47,798 bases of DNA from the NCBI GenBank assembly GCA_030739975.1, contig JASLYC010000026.1:1-47798 (forward strand), read 5' to 3'. The notes below the pieces were generated by a model, which did not search any database, was not told the origin of the DNA, and saw only the letters and a program-made list of their open reading frames with translations. Position numbers and translations under genes: made by a program. Numbering within the stretch: position 1 is the stretch's first letter; every line of letters starts with the position of its first letter. The stretch comes from Gammaproteobacteria bacterium. GTDB lineage: Bacteria > Pseudomonadota > Gammaproteobacteria > PS1 > Pseudothioglobaceae. Positions 1 through 9,807 of the stretch are shown in pieces.

Positions 1-805
1 TAGATTTAGTATCAATATCGCCATATTCACTGTTACTAGAATTTACTTTATCACCGTCAATAATTAACAAATCATACAAGTCAAAATTCATGATTTTTTG
101 GTCTTTATCAGACGGGAATCCATAATATCTTTTGCCTTCAATAAGGCGCAAGTAAACGTTTTTGTCAATATCGGTATATTTTTGCGCTTTTGATGCCAAT
201 GTTATTGTTTGTTCGTCTTTGGCATATGTACGTATAAAGATATTCTCCATTTCTTGATTATCTGAGCCATCAATTAAATTTACTTTTGAGGCGTAGAAAA
301 CAATATTTCCATCTTTAAACTCTTGAAATTCACCCTCCTTAATAAATGAAAACTCAGAAGCATTTTCTGTTCTTTCTATTATTTGATCTTTTTGAGCTTT
401 TGACCAGGGGATTACAGCATTTGTTAGATATAAAATAATTAGGAAAATTACAATAACTATTGGCTGAACAAACAACATAAAACTTTTATCGCCAACACCC
501 ATTGAATTCATCACAATTGCTTCTGAACTTTTGTAAAGACGATTTACAGCTATAATTATTGCAAGAAACAAAGAAAGCGAGAGAATGATCGGTATATCTC
601 TTAGCATATTAAATCCGACCACAGGAATAAGGTCTTCTAGTGGTATACCCGCTTCCAGACTATCTTTAACAACAAGAACTAACTGATTACCAAAAACAAT
701 CAGTCCAATAACAATAAACACTGCAAATAATAACGTCAACACGTTACGCATGAAGTATTTTGCTATTGTGCTATTTTGTAATTTAAGAACTGACAAAAAA
801 TTCAT
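1..805 (-). CDS. lptF: LPS export permease LptF (partial, 3' end outside window)
   Basis: Inner-membrane subunit of the LptB2FG transporter, which extracts lipopolysaccharide from the inner membrane. About 268 residues are visible from an ATG at 805. The N-terminus has a membrane helix (residues about 18-40, LLFAVFIVIGLIVFG), then a periplasm/membrane stretch with IPIILSLSLFLAIIIAV, and the family-typical NRLYKSSEAIVMNSMG, which resembles the LYTESEITVM region of E. coli LptF. A third helix (about residues 100-120) precedes the start of the periplasmic jellyroll domain. The order of hydrophobic segments and the LY..SE motif favour LptF over LptG. It lies 37 bases downstream of rho on the same strand, with no terminator between, so co-transcription with rho is possible. 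The C-terminal half is beyond the window edge. Confidence 0.85.
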   Translation of the reverse strand, partial: MNFLSVLKLQNSTIAKYFMRNVLTLLFAVFIVIGLIVFGNQLVLVVKDSLEAGIPLEDLIPVVGFNMLRDIPIILSLSLFLAIIIAVNRLYKSSEAIVMNSMGVGDKSFMLFVQPIVIVIFLIILYLTNAVIPWSKAQKDQIIERTENASEFSFIKEGEFQEFKDGNIVFYASKVNLIDGSDNQEMENIFIRTYAKDEQTITLASKAQKYTDIDKNVYLRLIEGKRYYGFPSDKDQKIMNFDLYDLLIIDGDKVNSSNSEYGDIDTKS

Positions 806-842
806 TGCTCAAGTATAAGCGAATGAGGAATGCTTTTTATCC

Positions 843-2105
843 TTATTTTTTTTGTGACATCGAAGAGAAGAACTCATTATTCGTTTTAGTAAGTTTCAGC
901 CTATCTATTAAAAATTCTGCAGCCTCTACCGTATCCATAGGGTGGAGTATTTTTCTCAAAATCCACATCTTCTGTAGTTCCTTTTCATCTGTAATTAGCT
1001 CTTCCCTTCTAGTACCAGATGCATTAATATTAATAGCAGGGAAGATGCGTTTCTCACTTAGTCTTCTTTCAAGATGCAGCTCCATATTTCCTGTACCCTT
1101 AAATTCTTGATATATGACCTCATCCATTTTTGATCCAGTATCTACAAGTGCTGTAGCAATAATAGTAATACTACCCCCGTTTTCAATATTTCTGGCAGCA
1201 CCAAAAAAGCGTTTAGGACGCTGCAAAGCGTTTGCATCTACCCCTCCAGTCAGAACTTTACCGGAGGAAGGTGCAACTGTATTGTATGCACGTGCTAACC
1301 TAGTTATAGAGTCTAACAAAATAATTACATTTTGACCATTTTCAGCTCTTCTTTTAGCTTTCTCTATAACCATTTCAGCTACCTGCACATGGCGCTTAGC
1401 TGGTTCATCAAAGGTGGAGGCAATCACCTCTCCTCTAACTGTGCGCTCCATTTCGGTAACCTCTTCTGGTCTTTCATCAATTAATAGCACGATTAACTCG
1501 CATTCTGGATGATTAACAGAAATAGAAGATGCAATATTCTGCATTATCATTGTTTTTCCAGCCTTCGGTGGAGCAACTAATAGACCTCTTTGTCCCTTTC
1601 CGAAAGGGGCAACAAGGTCAATAACTCTAGCTGTAATATCTTCAGTTCCACCATTACCTAGCTCTAGATTTATTCTTTCGTTGGGGTGTAATGGGGTCAA
1701 TGATGCAAAAGGAATTCTGTTTTTAACGGTTTCTGGATTTTCTTCGTTTACCTCTGAAACCTTAACTAGGGCGAAATATTTTTCCCCTTTTTTTGGAGCC
1801 CTTATCTTTCCAGTGACTAAGTCTCCAGTTGAAAGATTAAACCTCCTAATCTGATTAGGGGAAACATAAATATCATCAGGCCCAGAAACGTATGAATCAT
1901 CAGAAGACCTTAAGAATCCATAGCCCTCTTGGAGGACATCAAGAACGCCGTCTCCCAAGACCTCCTCATTTTCGTTCGCTTTAGCTTTAAGTATAGAAAA
2001 AATTAGTGTTTGTTTCTTTGCTCGAGAAATGTTCTCTATTCCAAGCTCTTGAGCCATTATCAATAGTTCAGCTGGGTTTTGTTTTTTTAGTTCTGATAAT
2101 TTCAT
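843..2105 (-). CDS. rho: Transcription termination factor Rho
   Basis: Hexameric RNA-dependent ATPase/helicase that ends transcription of untranslated RNA. The 420 residues match the normal length (E. coli 419). Visible in order: Rho N-terminal helical domain (about 1-45, [19 protein letters not shown]), cold-shock-like RNA-binding domain (about 48-120, with [20 protein letters not shown]), Walker A APPKAGKT (about 178-185), Walker B region [16 protein letters not shown], and the secondary RNA-binding Q and R loop area ([19 protein letters not shown]). It follows trxA on the same strand, the order seen in E. coli. The 163-base trxA-rho gap could hold the leader used for autoregulation in other bacteria, but I see no decisive element there. 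Confidence 0.98.
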   Translation of the reverse strand: MKLSELKKQNPAELLIMAQELGIENISRAKKQTLIFSILKAKANENEEVLGDGVLDVLQEGYGFLRSSDDSYVSGPDDIYVSPNQIRRFNLSTGDLVTGKIRAPKKGEKYFALVKVSEVNEENPETVKNRIPFASLTPLHPNERINLELGNGGTEDITARVIDLVAPFGKGQRGLLVAPPKAGKTMIMQNIASSISVNHPECELIVLLIDERPEEVTEMERTVRGEVIASTFDEPAKRHVQVAEMVIEKAKRRAENGQNVIILLDSITRLARAYNTVAPSSGKVLTGGVDANALQRPKRFFGAARNIENGGSITIIATALVDTGSKMDEVIYQEFKGTGNMELHLERRLSEKRIFPAININASGTRREELITDEKELQKMWILRKILHPMDTVEAAEFLIDRLKLTKTNNEFFSSMSQKK

Positions 2106-2268
2106 TTGATATTCGATTTGATAGGCATTGAATCAGTGTTCAATATTGTTTTTGGTGGTATTTAAAATAATTAATAAGATCCGATTGATTTAAATGTTTA
2201 GAAAAATATTAGCTAATTAATAAAATAATAATGATAGTACTTATATGCTGAGCTTTGATTCTAATTTT

Positions 2269-2595
2269 CTATATACTCGTGTCAATAAATGCGCTTAATT
2301 CTGCTTTTGAAAGGGCTCCCATTTTAGTTGACTCCACAACACCATCTTTAAACAAAAGCATTGTTGGTATTCCTCGTATTCCGTATTTAGGTGGGGTTTG
2401 GTTGTTATCGTCAACATTTAATTTTGCTATAACGACCTTACCATCGTACTCATCGGCAACCTCATCTAGGACTGGAGCAACTGCCTTACATGGACCACAC
2501 CACTCAGCCCAAAAGTCTACCAATACAGGTTGTGGTGATTTTATGACGTCTTCCTCAAATGAGGCGTCAGTAACTATTTTAATTTTATCGTTCAT
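2269..2595 (-). CDS. trxA: Thioredoxin 1
   Basis: Small cytoplasmic dithiol oxidoreductase that reduces protein disulfides (ribonucleotide reductase, PAPS reductase and others). The 108 residues match the family length. The active site is W32-C33-G34-P35-C36, inside [12 protein letters not shown], and the cis-proline loop [11 protein letters not shown] follows at about 71-81. It lies upstream of rho on the same strand, as in E. coli. A good extended -10 promoter (TG-A-TATAAT on the minus strand) lies about 65 bases upstream. Confidence 0.98.
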   Translation of the reverse strand: MNDKIKIVTDASFEEDVIKSPQPVLVDFWAEWCGPCKAVAPVLDEVADEYDGKVVIAKLNVDDNNQTPPKYGIRGIPTMLLFKDGVVESTKMGALSKAELSAFIDTSI

Positions 2596-2634
2596 TGATG
2601 GTTAAAGTTTATTTGAAAAGGGAAGAATCAACTA

Positions 2635-2648
2635 CAACAGAACTGTTG
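2635..2648. repeat. Palindrome CAACAGAACTGTTG in the trxA leader
   Basis: Inverted repeat CAACAG-AA-CTGTTG, placed about 5-18 bases into the predicted trxA transcript. It could be an operator or a small leader hairpin. It does not match the CTGT-N8-ACAG spacing of a LexA box. Function unknown. Confidence 0.3.
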
Positions 2649-2658
2649 CTATGGTTAC

Positions 2659-2667
2659 ATTATATCA
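2659..2667 (-). promoter_or_regulatory. Extended -10 promoter of trxA
   Basis: On the minus strand the sequence reads TGATATAAT, that is TG-N-TATAAT, the extended -10 form of a sigma70 promoter. The predicted start is near 2652, giving a leader of about 57 bases before the trxA ATG at 2595. No strong -35 was seen, as is usual for extended -10 promoters. A 14-base palindrome at 2635-2648 lies just downstream of the predicted start. Confidence 0.5.
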
Positions 2668-2691
2668 CTCTTTATTCTATATTTTAATATT

Positions 2692-5208
2692 TTATAGTCT
2701 TTCTTTTAATAACTCTTCTAGTTTGCCCTGCTCATTATCACTCAAAGGCTCTTCTTTGCTATTACATATAAAGAAAACATCTTCAACACGCTCTCCTAAA
2801 GTTGATATCCTCGCATTAATTAGCTTTACCTCTAACTGATAGAATGCATAAGCGATATTTGACAATAAACCCTGCTTGTCAAGGACATTAATTTCTAATT
2901 GTGTCAAGTTCCACCTTTCTGATTGGGAAAACTTAATTACTAAATCGTAATCGAAGTGTCTATGCTTGTGTTTATCGCCAACTTTTTTTGCATCTATTAG
3001 TGAATTTGAAAGGGCTTTTTTAATTTCTGCATTTAAATTAATATGATCCAATAATTTATCTTGCAATACGCTTATTGTGTTGTATGCTTTATTGTTCTTT
3101 GTAGTAATTATTTTTGCATCAACAACATTAAGTCCAAGTCTCTCAATAATACTAATTAATTTAAAAAATAACCCTCTATTATCGTCTCCATATACAAAAA
3201 TATCCACAACCTTATATTCTGATATTCGTGATGAGACAACTATTTTTTTACTGTCATTATTTGATATAGACCATAAATGCCACATTATATCTTCAACTTC
3301 ATAACGCAAAAAATAATCCTTAGGCAAGATATCAAACATCTGCACTATATCTTTTTTCTTGTGACCAATTTTTTTACAATTTTCAATCAATGCTTTTTTA
3401 GTTTGGTCGACTCGTAAGTCTCTGTCAGTTATATGGTCACCGTCATTTTGCAAATACCCTTTAGTCTTAAAAAATAGTTTCTTTAGCAGGGCATCTTTCC
3501 AGTCATTCCATAAATCATATCTAGTTGCTCTTATATCCGCAACAGTCAATAAATATAAATAGTTTAGAGCCCTTAATGAACCAACTTGGATAGCAAAATT
3601 AGATATTACTTCTGGATCGTCAATGTCCATTTTTTGTGCAGTTTGCGACATCAATAGGTGATTAGTGACTAACTTATAAACTAGCTTGGTATCTTTGTCA
3701 TTAAGGCGATGATATCTACAAAATTCTCTTGCATCTTCTCCCCCTAACAATGAATGATCTCCGCCCCTTCCTTTAGCTATATCGTGAAATATTCCTGCTA
3801 TATATAACACTTCAGGTTTTTTAATTTTTCTAGCTACCTCGCTACACAAAATATACTCATTATCATATTCCTCAATAAAAAATCGTCTCAAGTTTCTAAT
3901 AACAAACAGTGTATGTTGGTCAACAGTATAGGCATGAAACAGGTCATACTGCATAAGACCAATAATTTTGCCAAAAGCAGGAATATACCTCTCTAAAACA
4001 CCATAACGGTTCATCAATGTCAGCGCCCTGGTTACACCATTTTTTTGTTGTAACAACTCAATAAACATTCTATTATTTTTGAAATTCTTATGGTATTCTG
4101 GATCTATAAGGTCTAAATTAAACTGTATTTTTCTTAATGTAGATGCGCTTATACCTAGCACATAGTTATGTTTTGCAAAAAGTAAAAATATTTCTATCAA
4201 GGTAGATGGCTTTTCAACAAACAATCTTTCATCTGTTATCTTAATATAACCATAGCTAACAATAAATCGCTCATTTAGGACTTGTGTATGCAGCACCCTA
4301 TCTTCGAGTAGCTGCATTAAAATATCGTTAAGCCTAGATATTCTTGTAGCTGTTTGGTAGTAGTCTTTCATTAATTGCTCAACCGCAATACTTCCGGCAT
4401 CCTTGTAACCTAGCATTTTTGCTACTTCTTTTTGGTGTTGAAAGGTTAACCTGTCTTCTCTCCTGTTAGCAACTATATGGAGAGCAAAACGCACTTTCCA
4501 TAAAAACAATAAGCCCTCCTTTAAAAGGACATATTCTCTCTTACTTAGGTATGAGTCGTCATCAAAACTATCCAATAAGTCTACATCAAAATACCACTTT
4601 GCAACCCAAACCATTGTATGTATATCTCTGATTCCTCCTGGACTCTCTTTAAGATTAGGTTCAAGGTTGTATGCTGTTTCAGAAAACAATAAATGCCTCT
4701 TGCTTTGCTCTTTCTTCTTTTCAACAAAAAAAGATTGTGAGCTCCATTCGCTATCCTTAATGGTAGACTTCATTTCTACAAACAAGTCTTCATTGCCAAA
4801 CAATAACCTAGACTCCAATAAACTTGTAACAACGCTCAGGTTGTCTATTTCAGCCATACAGTCATCCATATCTCTAGTTGCATGCCCAACCTCAAGCCCT
4901 ATGTCCCACAACAAAGTTAAAAAAGTTGAAATACTCTTTTGGTGTAATTTGTGCGAATTGCTTGGAATTAATATAAGTAAATCAATGTCTGAATGAAGGT
5001 GTAGCTCGCCCCTTCCATAACCACCAACTGCGACTAGACAAAGGTCATCACCTACTTTCGATGAAGTCCAAATATTGCTAAGCAGTGAATCAATATTTGA
5101 GCTTCTTAATTTAACTAATTTTTCGGTAGAACCTGGACTTTCTTCAAACTTACTTTGAAGTGATTTTTGTATTGTTTCATACTGATTTTTAAATTCTTCT
5201 AATTTCAT
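2692..5208 (-). CDS. glnD: Bifunctional PII uridylyltransferase/uridylyl-removing enzyme GlnD
   Basis: Senses glutamine and adds or removes UMP on PII signal proteins (GlnB/GlnK), setting nitrogen assimilation. The 838 residues are slightly shorter than E. coli GlnD (890). The nucleotidyltransferase site is GGYGRGEL (62-69) followed by the catalytic DID at 74-76. The GlnE/GlnD linker region follows (KESPGGIRDIHTM). The HD phosphohydrolase domain carries FHDIAKGRGGDHS (about 472-484). Two C-terminal ACT domains bind glutamine: one starts near DIFVYGDDNRGLFFKL, the second near QLEINVLDKQGLLSNIA. It lies 95 bases downstream of gltX on the same strand. Confidence 0.96.
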   Translation of the reverse strand: MKLEEFKNQYETIQKSLQSKFEESPGSTEKLVKLRSSNIDSLLSNIWTSSKVGDDLCLVAVGGYGRGELHLHSDIDLLILIPSNSHKLHQKSISTFLTLLWDIGLEVGHATRDMDDCMAEIDNLSVVTSLLESRLLFGNEDLFVEMKSTIKDSEWSSQSFFVEKKKEQSKRHLLFSETAYNLEPNLKESPGGIRDIHTMVWVAKWYFDVDLLDSFDDDSYLSKREYVLLKEGLLFLWKVRFALHIVANRREDRLTFQHQKEVAKMLGYKDAGSIAVEQLMKDYYQTATRISRLNDILMQLLEDRVLHTQVLNERFIVSYGYIKITDERLFVEKPSTLIEIFLLFAKHNYVLGISASTLRKIQFNLDLIDPEYHKNFKNNRMFIELLQQKNGVTRALTLMNRYGVLERYIPAFGKIIGLMQYDLFHAYTVDQHTLFVIRNLRRFFIEEYDNEYILCSEVARKIKKPEVLYIAGIFHDIAKGRGGDHSLLGGEDAREFCRYHRLNDKDTKLVYKLVTNHLLMSQTAQKMDIDDPEVISNFAIQVGSLRALNYLYLLTVADIRATRYDLWNDWKDALLKKLFFKTKGYLQNDGDHITDRDLRVDQTKKALIENCKKIGHKKKDIVQMFDILPKDYFLRYEVEDIMWHLWSISNNDSKKIVVSSRISEYKVVDIFVYGDDNRGLFFKLISIIERLGLNVVDAKIITTKNNKAYNTISVLQDKLLDHINLNAEIKKALSNSLIDAKKVGDKHKHRHFDYDLVIKFSQSERWNLTQLEINVLDKQGLLSNIAYAFYQLEVKLINARISTLGERVEDVFFICNSKEEPLSDNEQGKLEELLKERL

Positions 5209-5303
5209 ATTTGCATGATAATTAGTATCTTATTAATTTCATTTGATTATTGAGCAATAAGCACTAATTGCAATAAACAATAATGAGACATAAGCCAATT
5301 TCC

Positions 5304-6689
5304 TTACGAAGACAAATTAATATAATCAAGGGCCATTCTTAGTCTATTTATGGTCCTATTTTTCCCAACTAATTCAGCAACTATATCTATACTTCCAGCC
5401 TTTCCATTGCCGCTAAGTGCCAACCTAAATGGCTGTCCAACCTTACCAAAACCAATATCAAGTTCAACACAAATATTTTTCACGGTTTCATGAATATTTT
5501 CAGCTGACCAATTACTTAATTTATCTAATTTTTCAATTAACAGGTTAATTATTATCTTGGAATTACTATTAAAATGCTTGGCAGCCAGCTGTTCATCAAA
5601 ATCATGGAAGTCATGGTAAAACAATTTCATACCATCGACCATTTCAATTAAGGTCTTGCTACGACCTTTCAATGATTCAATAACTTTAATTAGATCGGGG
5701 CCGTTATTAGTATCAATTGATTGATTATCTATATGCCATGCTAGATATTTAGCTATATCATTTGCACTAGAGGTTTTTATATATTCCTGATTAAGCCAAA
5801 TCAATTTATCAATATTAAAACTGGCTGGAGCTTTATTGATACCCGATAATTCGAACAGCTTGATCATTTCTGAAATTGAAAAGATTTCTTGATCCCCGTT
5901 AGACCAGCCTAGCCTTACCAAATAGTTAAGGAATGCTTCAGGCAAAAAACCCTCGTCCCTATAATTCATAACACTAACCGCTCCGTGTCTTTTGGATAGA
6001 CGTGAACCATCACTACCTAAAATCATAGGCAAATGAGCAAATTTTGGCAAACTCCAATCCAAAGCTTTGTACAAGTTAATTTGTTTCGGAGTGTTATTGA
6101 TATGGTCATCTCCACGAATAACATAGTCTATCTCCATATCATGGTCATCAACAACTACTGTCAAGTTGTAGGTTGGGGTAGAATCTGATCGAGCAATTAT
6201 AAGGTCGTCTAATTCCTCGTTATTAATTGAGATTTTGCCTTTAACTATGTCATCAAAGATGACATTACCAGTTCTAGGATTACGAAAACGAACTACACCA
6301 GAACTTAGCTTTTTGTCAGCACAACGTCCATCATACTTTGGTTTTTCTCCATTGCTAATTAGCTCATCTCTTAATGCTTGCAATCTATCTTGAGAGCATT
6401 CACAATAATAAGCCTTGTCTATGCTCAATAAATGTTCAACCACCTCTTTATAGCGATCAAACCTTTCAGACTGATAATAAGGGCCTTCATCACAATCAAG
6501 GCTTAGCCACTGCATTGCATCAATGATGGCGTTGATTGAATCTTGGGTTGACCTTTCCTGGTCTGTATCTTCAATACGCAACACAAAGTTGCCCTTTTGT
6601 TTTTTTGCCCAGAGCCAAGCAAAAAGTGCTGTCCTAGCTCCCCCTAAATGTAGATATCCTGTTGGCGATGGAGCGAACCTTGATTTCAT
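5304..6689 (-). CDS. gltX: Glutamyl-tRNA synthetase
   Basis: Class I aminoacyl-tRNA synthetase that charges tRNA(Glu). The 461 residues match the bacterial family. The HIGH-type signature is in APSPTGYLHLGGARTALF (residues 6-23). The KMSKS-type loop is SRLSKRHG (about 229-236). The zinc-like cysteine region appears as YYCECSQDRL with a later DGRCADKK. It starts 20 bases after the Sel1-repeat gene and is followed by glnD, so these three may share a transcript. It could in principle be a paralogous GltX specialised for some tRNAs, but it is the only copy in view. Confidence 0.96.
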   Translation of the reverse strand: MKSRFAPSPTGYLHLGGARTALFAWLWAKKQKGNFVLRIEDTDQERSTQDSINAIIDAMQWLSLDCDEGPYYQSERFDRYKEVVEHLLSIDKAYYCECSQDRLQALRDELISNGEKPKYDGRCADKKLSSGVVRFRNPRTGNVIFDDIVKGKISINNEELDDLIIARSDSTPTYNLTVVVDDHDMEIDYVIRGDDHINNTPKQINLYKALDWSLPKFAHLPMILGSDGSRLSKRHGAVSVMNYRDEGFLPEAFLNYLVRLGWSNGDQEIFSISEMIKLFELSGINKAPASFNIDKLIWLNQEYIKTSSANDIAKYLAWHIDNQSIDTNNGPDLIKVIESLKGRSKTLIEMVDGMKLFYHDFHDFDEQLAAKHFNSNSKIIINLLIEKLDKLSNWSAENIHETVKNICVELDIGFGKVGQPFRLALSGNGKAGSIDIVAELVGKNRTINRLRMALDYINLSS

Positions 6690-6709
6690 TAATCTCTTTA
6701 TTCTAATAA

Positions 6710-7159
6710 TTAATTGCTAATATTCTCAGCTTTATCGAACCAATACTGAGCCTTTTTGAGGTCTTGTTCAACCTCATTACCATCTTCAAACAACATACCT
6801 AAAGCATACATAGGCCCTGCTATATTGTATTCAGCAGCCTTTATAAACCAATCAATTGCCTTATTAATGTCTTTATCAACCCCCTCCCCCGACATGTATG
6901 CAACAGCTATCATGTGATGTGCAAATGGATGCTCTTTTTTTGCAGCTTTCATAAAGTTTTCAAAAGCTAATTTCTGGTTTCCAACCATACCCAAACCATT
7001 CATTTGCATCATCCCAATACGCCACTGTGACTCTGAGTTGCCAGCATCTGCTAGCGGGGACAGTAGTTGATAAGCCATAGAAAAATTTTTTGAATCAAAG
7101 GCAGCAATTCCACTTGTCAAGTCTGCATCAAAGGTGTCGTTCATTTTGGAATTTTCCAT
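6710..7159 (-). CDS. Sel1-repeat (TPR-like) protein
   Basis: A 149-residue protein built of about three Sel1-like repeats, helical hairpins that usually mediate protein-protein contacts. Repeat signatures include QLLSPLADAGNSESQWRIG, AAKKEHPFAHHMIAVAY and AAEYNIAGPMYALGMLFE. I see no signal peptide or membrane segment, so it is probably cytoplasmic. The ATG at 7159 is used here; a second ATG five codons in (MNDTF) is also possible. It is immediately upstream of gltX (20 bases) and divergent from the rodA operon. Its specific role is not evident. Confidence 0.8.
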   Translation of the reverse strand: MENSKMNDTFDADLTSGIAAFDSKNFSMAYQLLSPLADAGNSESQWRIGMMQMNGLGMVGNQKLAFENFMKAAKKEHPFAHHMIAVAYMSGEGVDKDINKAIDWFIKAAEYNIAGPMYALGMLFEDGNEVEQDLKKAQYWFDKAENISN

Positions 7160-7196
7160 ATAGCCATATAAATCAAATAAGTAACTAATTTTACAC

Positions 7197-7205
7197 TGTT
7201 ATAAT
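7197..7205 (+). promoter_or_regulatory. Extended -10 promoter of the Mth938-like/rodA operon
   Basis: The sequence TG-T-TATAAT is an exact extended -10 element; the hexamer is at 7200-7205. The predicted start is near 7212, about 28 bases before the ATG at 7240. There is no convincing -35. Confidence 0.5.
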
Positions 7206-7239
7206 GAATGTTAAATAGTCAAATATAGGCTGTATCATA

Positions 7240-7602
7240 ATGGAATTTAATCAACAAGAAGCAAATCAGAACAGCATAATTTCGTTTGACGAAGAAAACA
7301 TAACATTAGCGCATATATCATTAAAAAAGCCTTGCTTTATATCTTCAAACTATTTTTCAACTATTGGTATTAATGGAGTCGAACAAATAGATAAGAAATT
7401 CTTGTTTAGTCTGAGCCAACATGACGAAATAGACATACTTATAATTGGCACTGGAAAATCTAGCAAGTTTCTTCACCCTAAAAAGCAAGTAGAAATACAA
7501 CAAATGGGGCTAGGTGTTGAGTGTATGAATAATGAATCAGCGTGTCACTGTTTTAATTTACTTTTATCTGATCAAAGAAAGGTTGGTTTGTTGGTACTAT
7601 GA
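7240..7602 (+). CDS. Mth938-like domain protein (DUF498)
   Basis: A 120-residue protein of the Mth938-like fold, a family that includes the mitochondrial complex I assembly factor NDUFAF3 and many uncharacterised bacterial proteins. Features typical of the family are the central DILIIGTGKSSKFL and the ending GVECMNNESACHCFNLLLS. The biochemical role in bacteria is not established. It is the first gene of the rodA-mltB-dacA block and overlaps the rodA start by four bases (ATGA), which implies translational coupling. Confidence 0.8.
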   Translation: MEFNQQEANQNSIISFDEENITLAHISLKKPCFISSNYFSTIGINGVEQIDKKFLFSLSQHDEIDILIIGTGKSSKFLHPKKQVEIQQMGLGVECMNNESACHCFNLLLSDQRKVGLLVL

Positions 7603-8759
7603 TTAAACATTTAATCTCAAAAATACGTCATTTTTGGCATTATTTTAAGATGGACACCGCTTTATTTATTTTAATTATTTGTGCTAGTTTTTTTGGCCTT
7701 GTGATACTTTATAGCGCGTCCTCTGAATCCATACAAACAACCTATAAACAGCTAACGCATTTTGCAATAGCAATCTCAGTTATGCTTATTATTGCTCAAA
7801 TTCCACCATACCTACTTAGGCGTTATTCTCCATATATGATGATATTTGGAATCTTTTTGCTAGTATTAGTACTGTTATTTGGGTCATATGGTGGTGGTGC
7901 GAAGCGCTGGCTTGATTTAGGGTTTGTTCAATTCCAACCCTCTGAATTAATGAAAATTATTGTACCTATAGCAATAGCTTCAATTTTAAGTGAAAGCAAC
8001 TTACCGCCAAGGCCTATGCCCATTGTAATATCTACTTTATCCATATTAGTAATAGTTATATTGATTGCAAAGCAGCCTGATCTGGGCACATCATTATTAA
8101 TTGGTGCTTCTGGGTTCTATGTATTATTTCTGTCAGGAGTCCGAGTTAAGTTATTAAGAAATAATTGGCTAAATTTAGGATTTATTCTGTCATTAATCTC
8201 AGCATGCATTTATATTGCTTGGAATTATTTACTGATAGCGTACCAAAAAAATCGAATACTAACTTTAATAAATCCTAGCTCTGATCCGCTCGGCTCAGGT
8301 TATCATATTTTGCAATCTAAAATTGCGATAGGTTCTGGCGGTCTTCTAGGAAAAGGATATGGCAAAGGCACTCAGTCACATTTAGACTTCCTTCCAGAAC
8401 ACACAACGGACTTTATATTTTCAGTAATAGCTGAAGAGCTTGGTTTTTTTGGTGTTATTTTACTATTGATAATATATGGACTGATAATTTATCGTTCATT
8501 TGTAATTTCATATGAGGCAGAAGACGTTTTCTGTAAGCTTTTAGGAGCAAGCCTGACCTTAATCTTCTTTACTTATGTGTTTGTCAATATAGGTATGGTA
8601 TCAGGACTACTCCCTGTTGTAGGAGTACCTTTGCCTTTTGTAAGTTCTGGTGGATCTTCATTAATTACCTTAATGTCAAGTTTTGGCATAATAATGTCGA
8701 TAAGAAAACATAAAACCCCAAGTTATGTTCTAGGCACAAAATACCACCGAAATAACTGA
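7599..8759 (+). CDS. rodA: SEDS-family peptidoglycan glycosyltransferase RodA
   Basis: Polytopic inner-membrane enzyme that polymerises lipid II with a class B PBP (PBP2) during side-wall elongation. The 386 residues have about ten membrane helices. Characteristic segments are GGGAKRWLDLGFVQFQPSE (about 98-116), AKQPDLGTSLLIG, and the late loop FLPEHTTDFIFSVIAEELGF. The FtsW/RodA C-terminal pattern VVGVPLPFVSSGGSSL is intact. mrdA/PBP2, often just upstream, is absent here and replaced by the Mth938-like gene. It sits one base upstream of mltB. Confidence 0.96.
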   Translation: MIKHLISKIRHFWHYFKMDTALFILIICASFFGLVILYSASSESIQTTYKQLTHFAIAISVMLIIAQIPPYLLRRYSPYMMIFGIFLLVLVLLFGSYGGGAKRWLDLGFVQFQPSELMKIIVPIAIASILSESNLPPRPMPIVISTLSILVIVILIAKQPDLGTSLLIGASGFYVLFLSGVRVKLLRNNWLNLGFILSLISACIYIAWNYLLIAYQKNRILTLINPSSDPLGSGYHILQSKIAIGSGGLLGKGYGKGTQSHLDFLPEHTTDFIFSVIAEELGFFGVILLLIIYGLIIYRSFVISYEAEDVFCKLLGASLTLIFFTYVFVNIGMVSGLLPVVGVPLPFVSSGGSSLITLMSSFGIIMSIRKHKTPSYVLGTKYHRNN

Positions 8760-8760
8760 T

Positions 8761-9807
8761 ATGGCAAAGACTATATTAATCTTATTGATTATGTTTACTA
8801 CTAATCTTTGGGCAAAGACCCTTCCTTCTACTGATTTCAAAGTAGTTAAAGAATTTATTAATGAGATGTCCAGTAGGCATAATTTTAACAAGAAAGAGTT
8901 AGTAACTATTTTTTCACAAATTAATCTTCAAGTTCCTGTAAAGCCTAGCCCATTAAAAGAGCCAGAAAAAGAAAAAAAGAAAGTCGTAAAAAGAAAACCA
9001 ATGCCATGGAGTAAGTATAGAGGCTTGTTTGTTAATGAAAGCAGGATTAAAGGTGGCATTACTTTTTGGAAAAAATATCACAAAACTATTAATGACGCTG
9101 AAACAAAATATTCCATACCAAGTGAAATAATAATTGCTATTCTTGGTATAGAGACAAATTATGGCAAAACAAAAGGTAAGCACCCTACCCTTGAAACTTT
9201 AACAAAAAGAGCCTTTGGAAATTACCGAAGGAAGGGTTTTTATAAAAACGAACTAGAATCTTTCTTGCTAATGGTAAGAGAAAACTCAATACCACCATTA
9301 TCAATAAAGGGGTCCCATGCTGGAGCTATGGGCTATCCGCAATTTATATCTAGCTCTTACCGTCATTATGCTGTTGATTTTAACTTAAACGGTAAGATTG
9401 ACCTATTTAGTGACCCTATAGACTCTATTGGCTCAATCGCTAATTATTTTTACAAACATTATTGGCAAAAGGATGCATCAATTGCTATCAAAGTTCGGCC
9501 AAGTAAAGAATATACATTGTTAGCAAAAAAATCCATAAATAAACCCACTAAAACAGCCAAAACATGGAGAGAAAATGATGTCAATATAGATAGCCGTATC
9601 TCAAATGAAACAAAAATTGCATTTGTATTGTTAGAGAATGAAGATGAAACAAATAATGAAACATGGGCCACTTTTTGGAATTTCTATGTACTTACTCGTT
9701 ATAATCACGATAATAGATATGCAATGGCAGTATTTCAACTGGCAAACAAAATAAAACAACAATTTAACCTAAATCACTCAAATACAAATGAAACCTCAAC
9801 CAAATAA
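8761..9807 (+). CDS. mltB: Lytic murein transglycosylase B
   Basis: Cleaves the MurNAc-GlcNAc bond of peptidoglycan with formation of 1,6-anhydroMurNAc. The 348 residues begin with a signal-like segment (TILILLIMFTTNLWAK). The cleavage site does not show a clear lipobox, so a soluble periplasmic form is possible. The catalytic glutamate is in ILGIETNYGKT (near residue 130). Conserved GSHAGAMGYPQFISSSY and LNGKIDLFSDPIDSIGS follow. A charged lysine-rich linker (about residues 65-85) precedes the catalytic domain. The 3' end overlaps dacA by 20 bases. Confidence 0.93.
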   Translation: MAKTILILLIMFTTNLWAKTLPSTDFKVVKEFINEMSSRHNFNKKELVTIFSQINLQVPVKPSPLKEPEKEKKKVVKRKPMPWSKYRGLFVNESRIKGGITFWKKYHKTINDAETKYSIPSEIIIAILGIETNYGKTKGKHPTLETLTKRAFGNYRRKGFYKNELESFLLMVRENSIPPLSIKGSHAGAMGYPQFISSSYRHYAVDFNLNGKIDLFSDPIDSIGSIANYFYKHYWQKDASIAIKVRPSKEYTLLAKKSINKPTKTAKTWRENDVNIDSRISNETKIAFVLLENEDETNNETWATFWNFYVLTRYNHDNRYAMAVFQLANKIKQQFNLNHSNTNETSTK

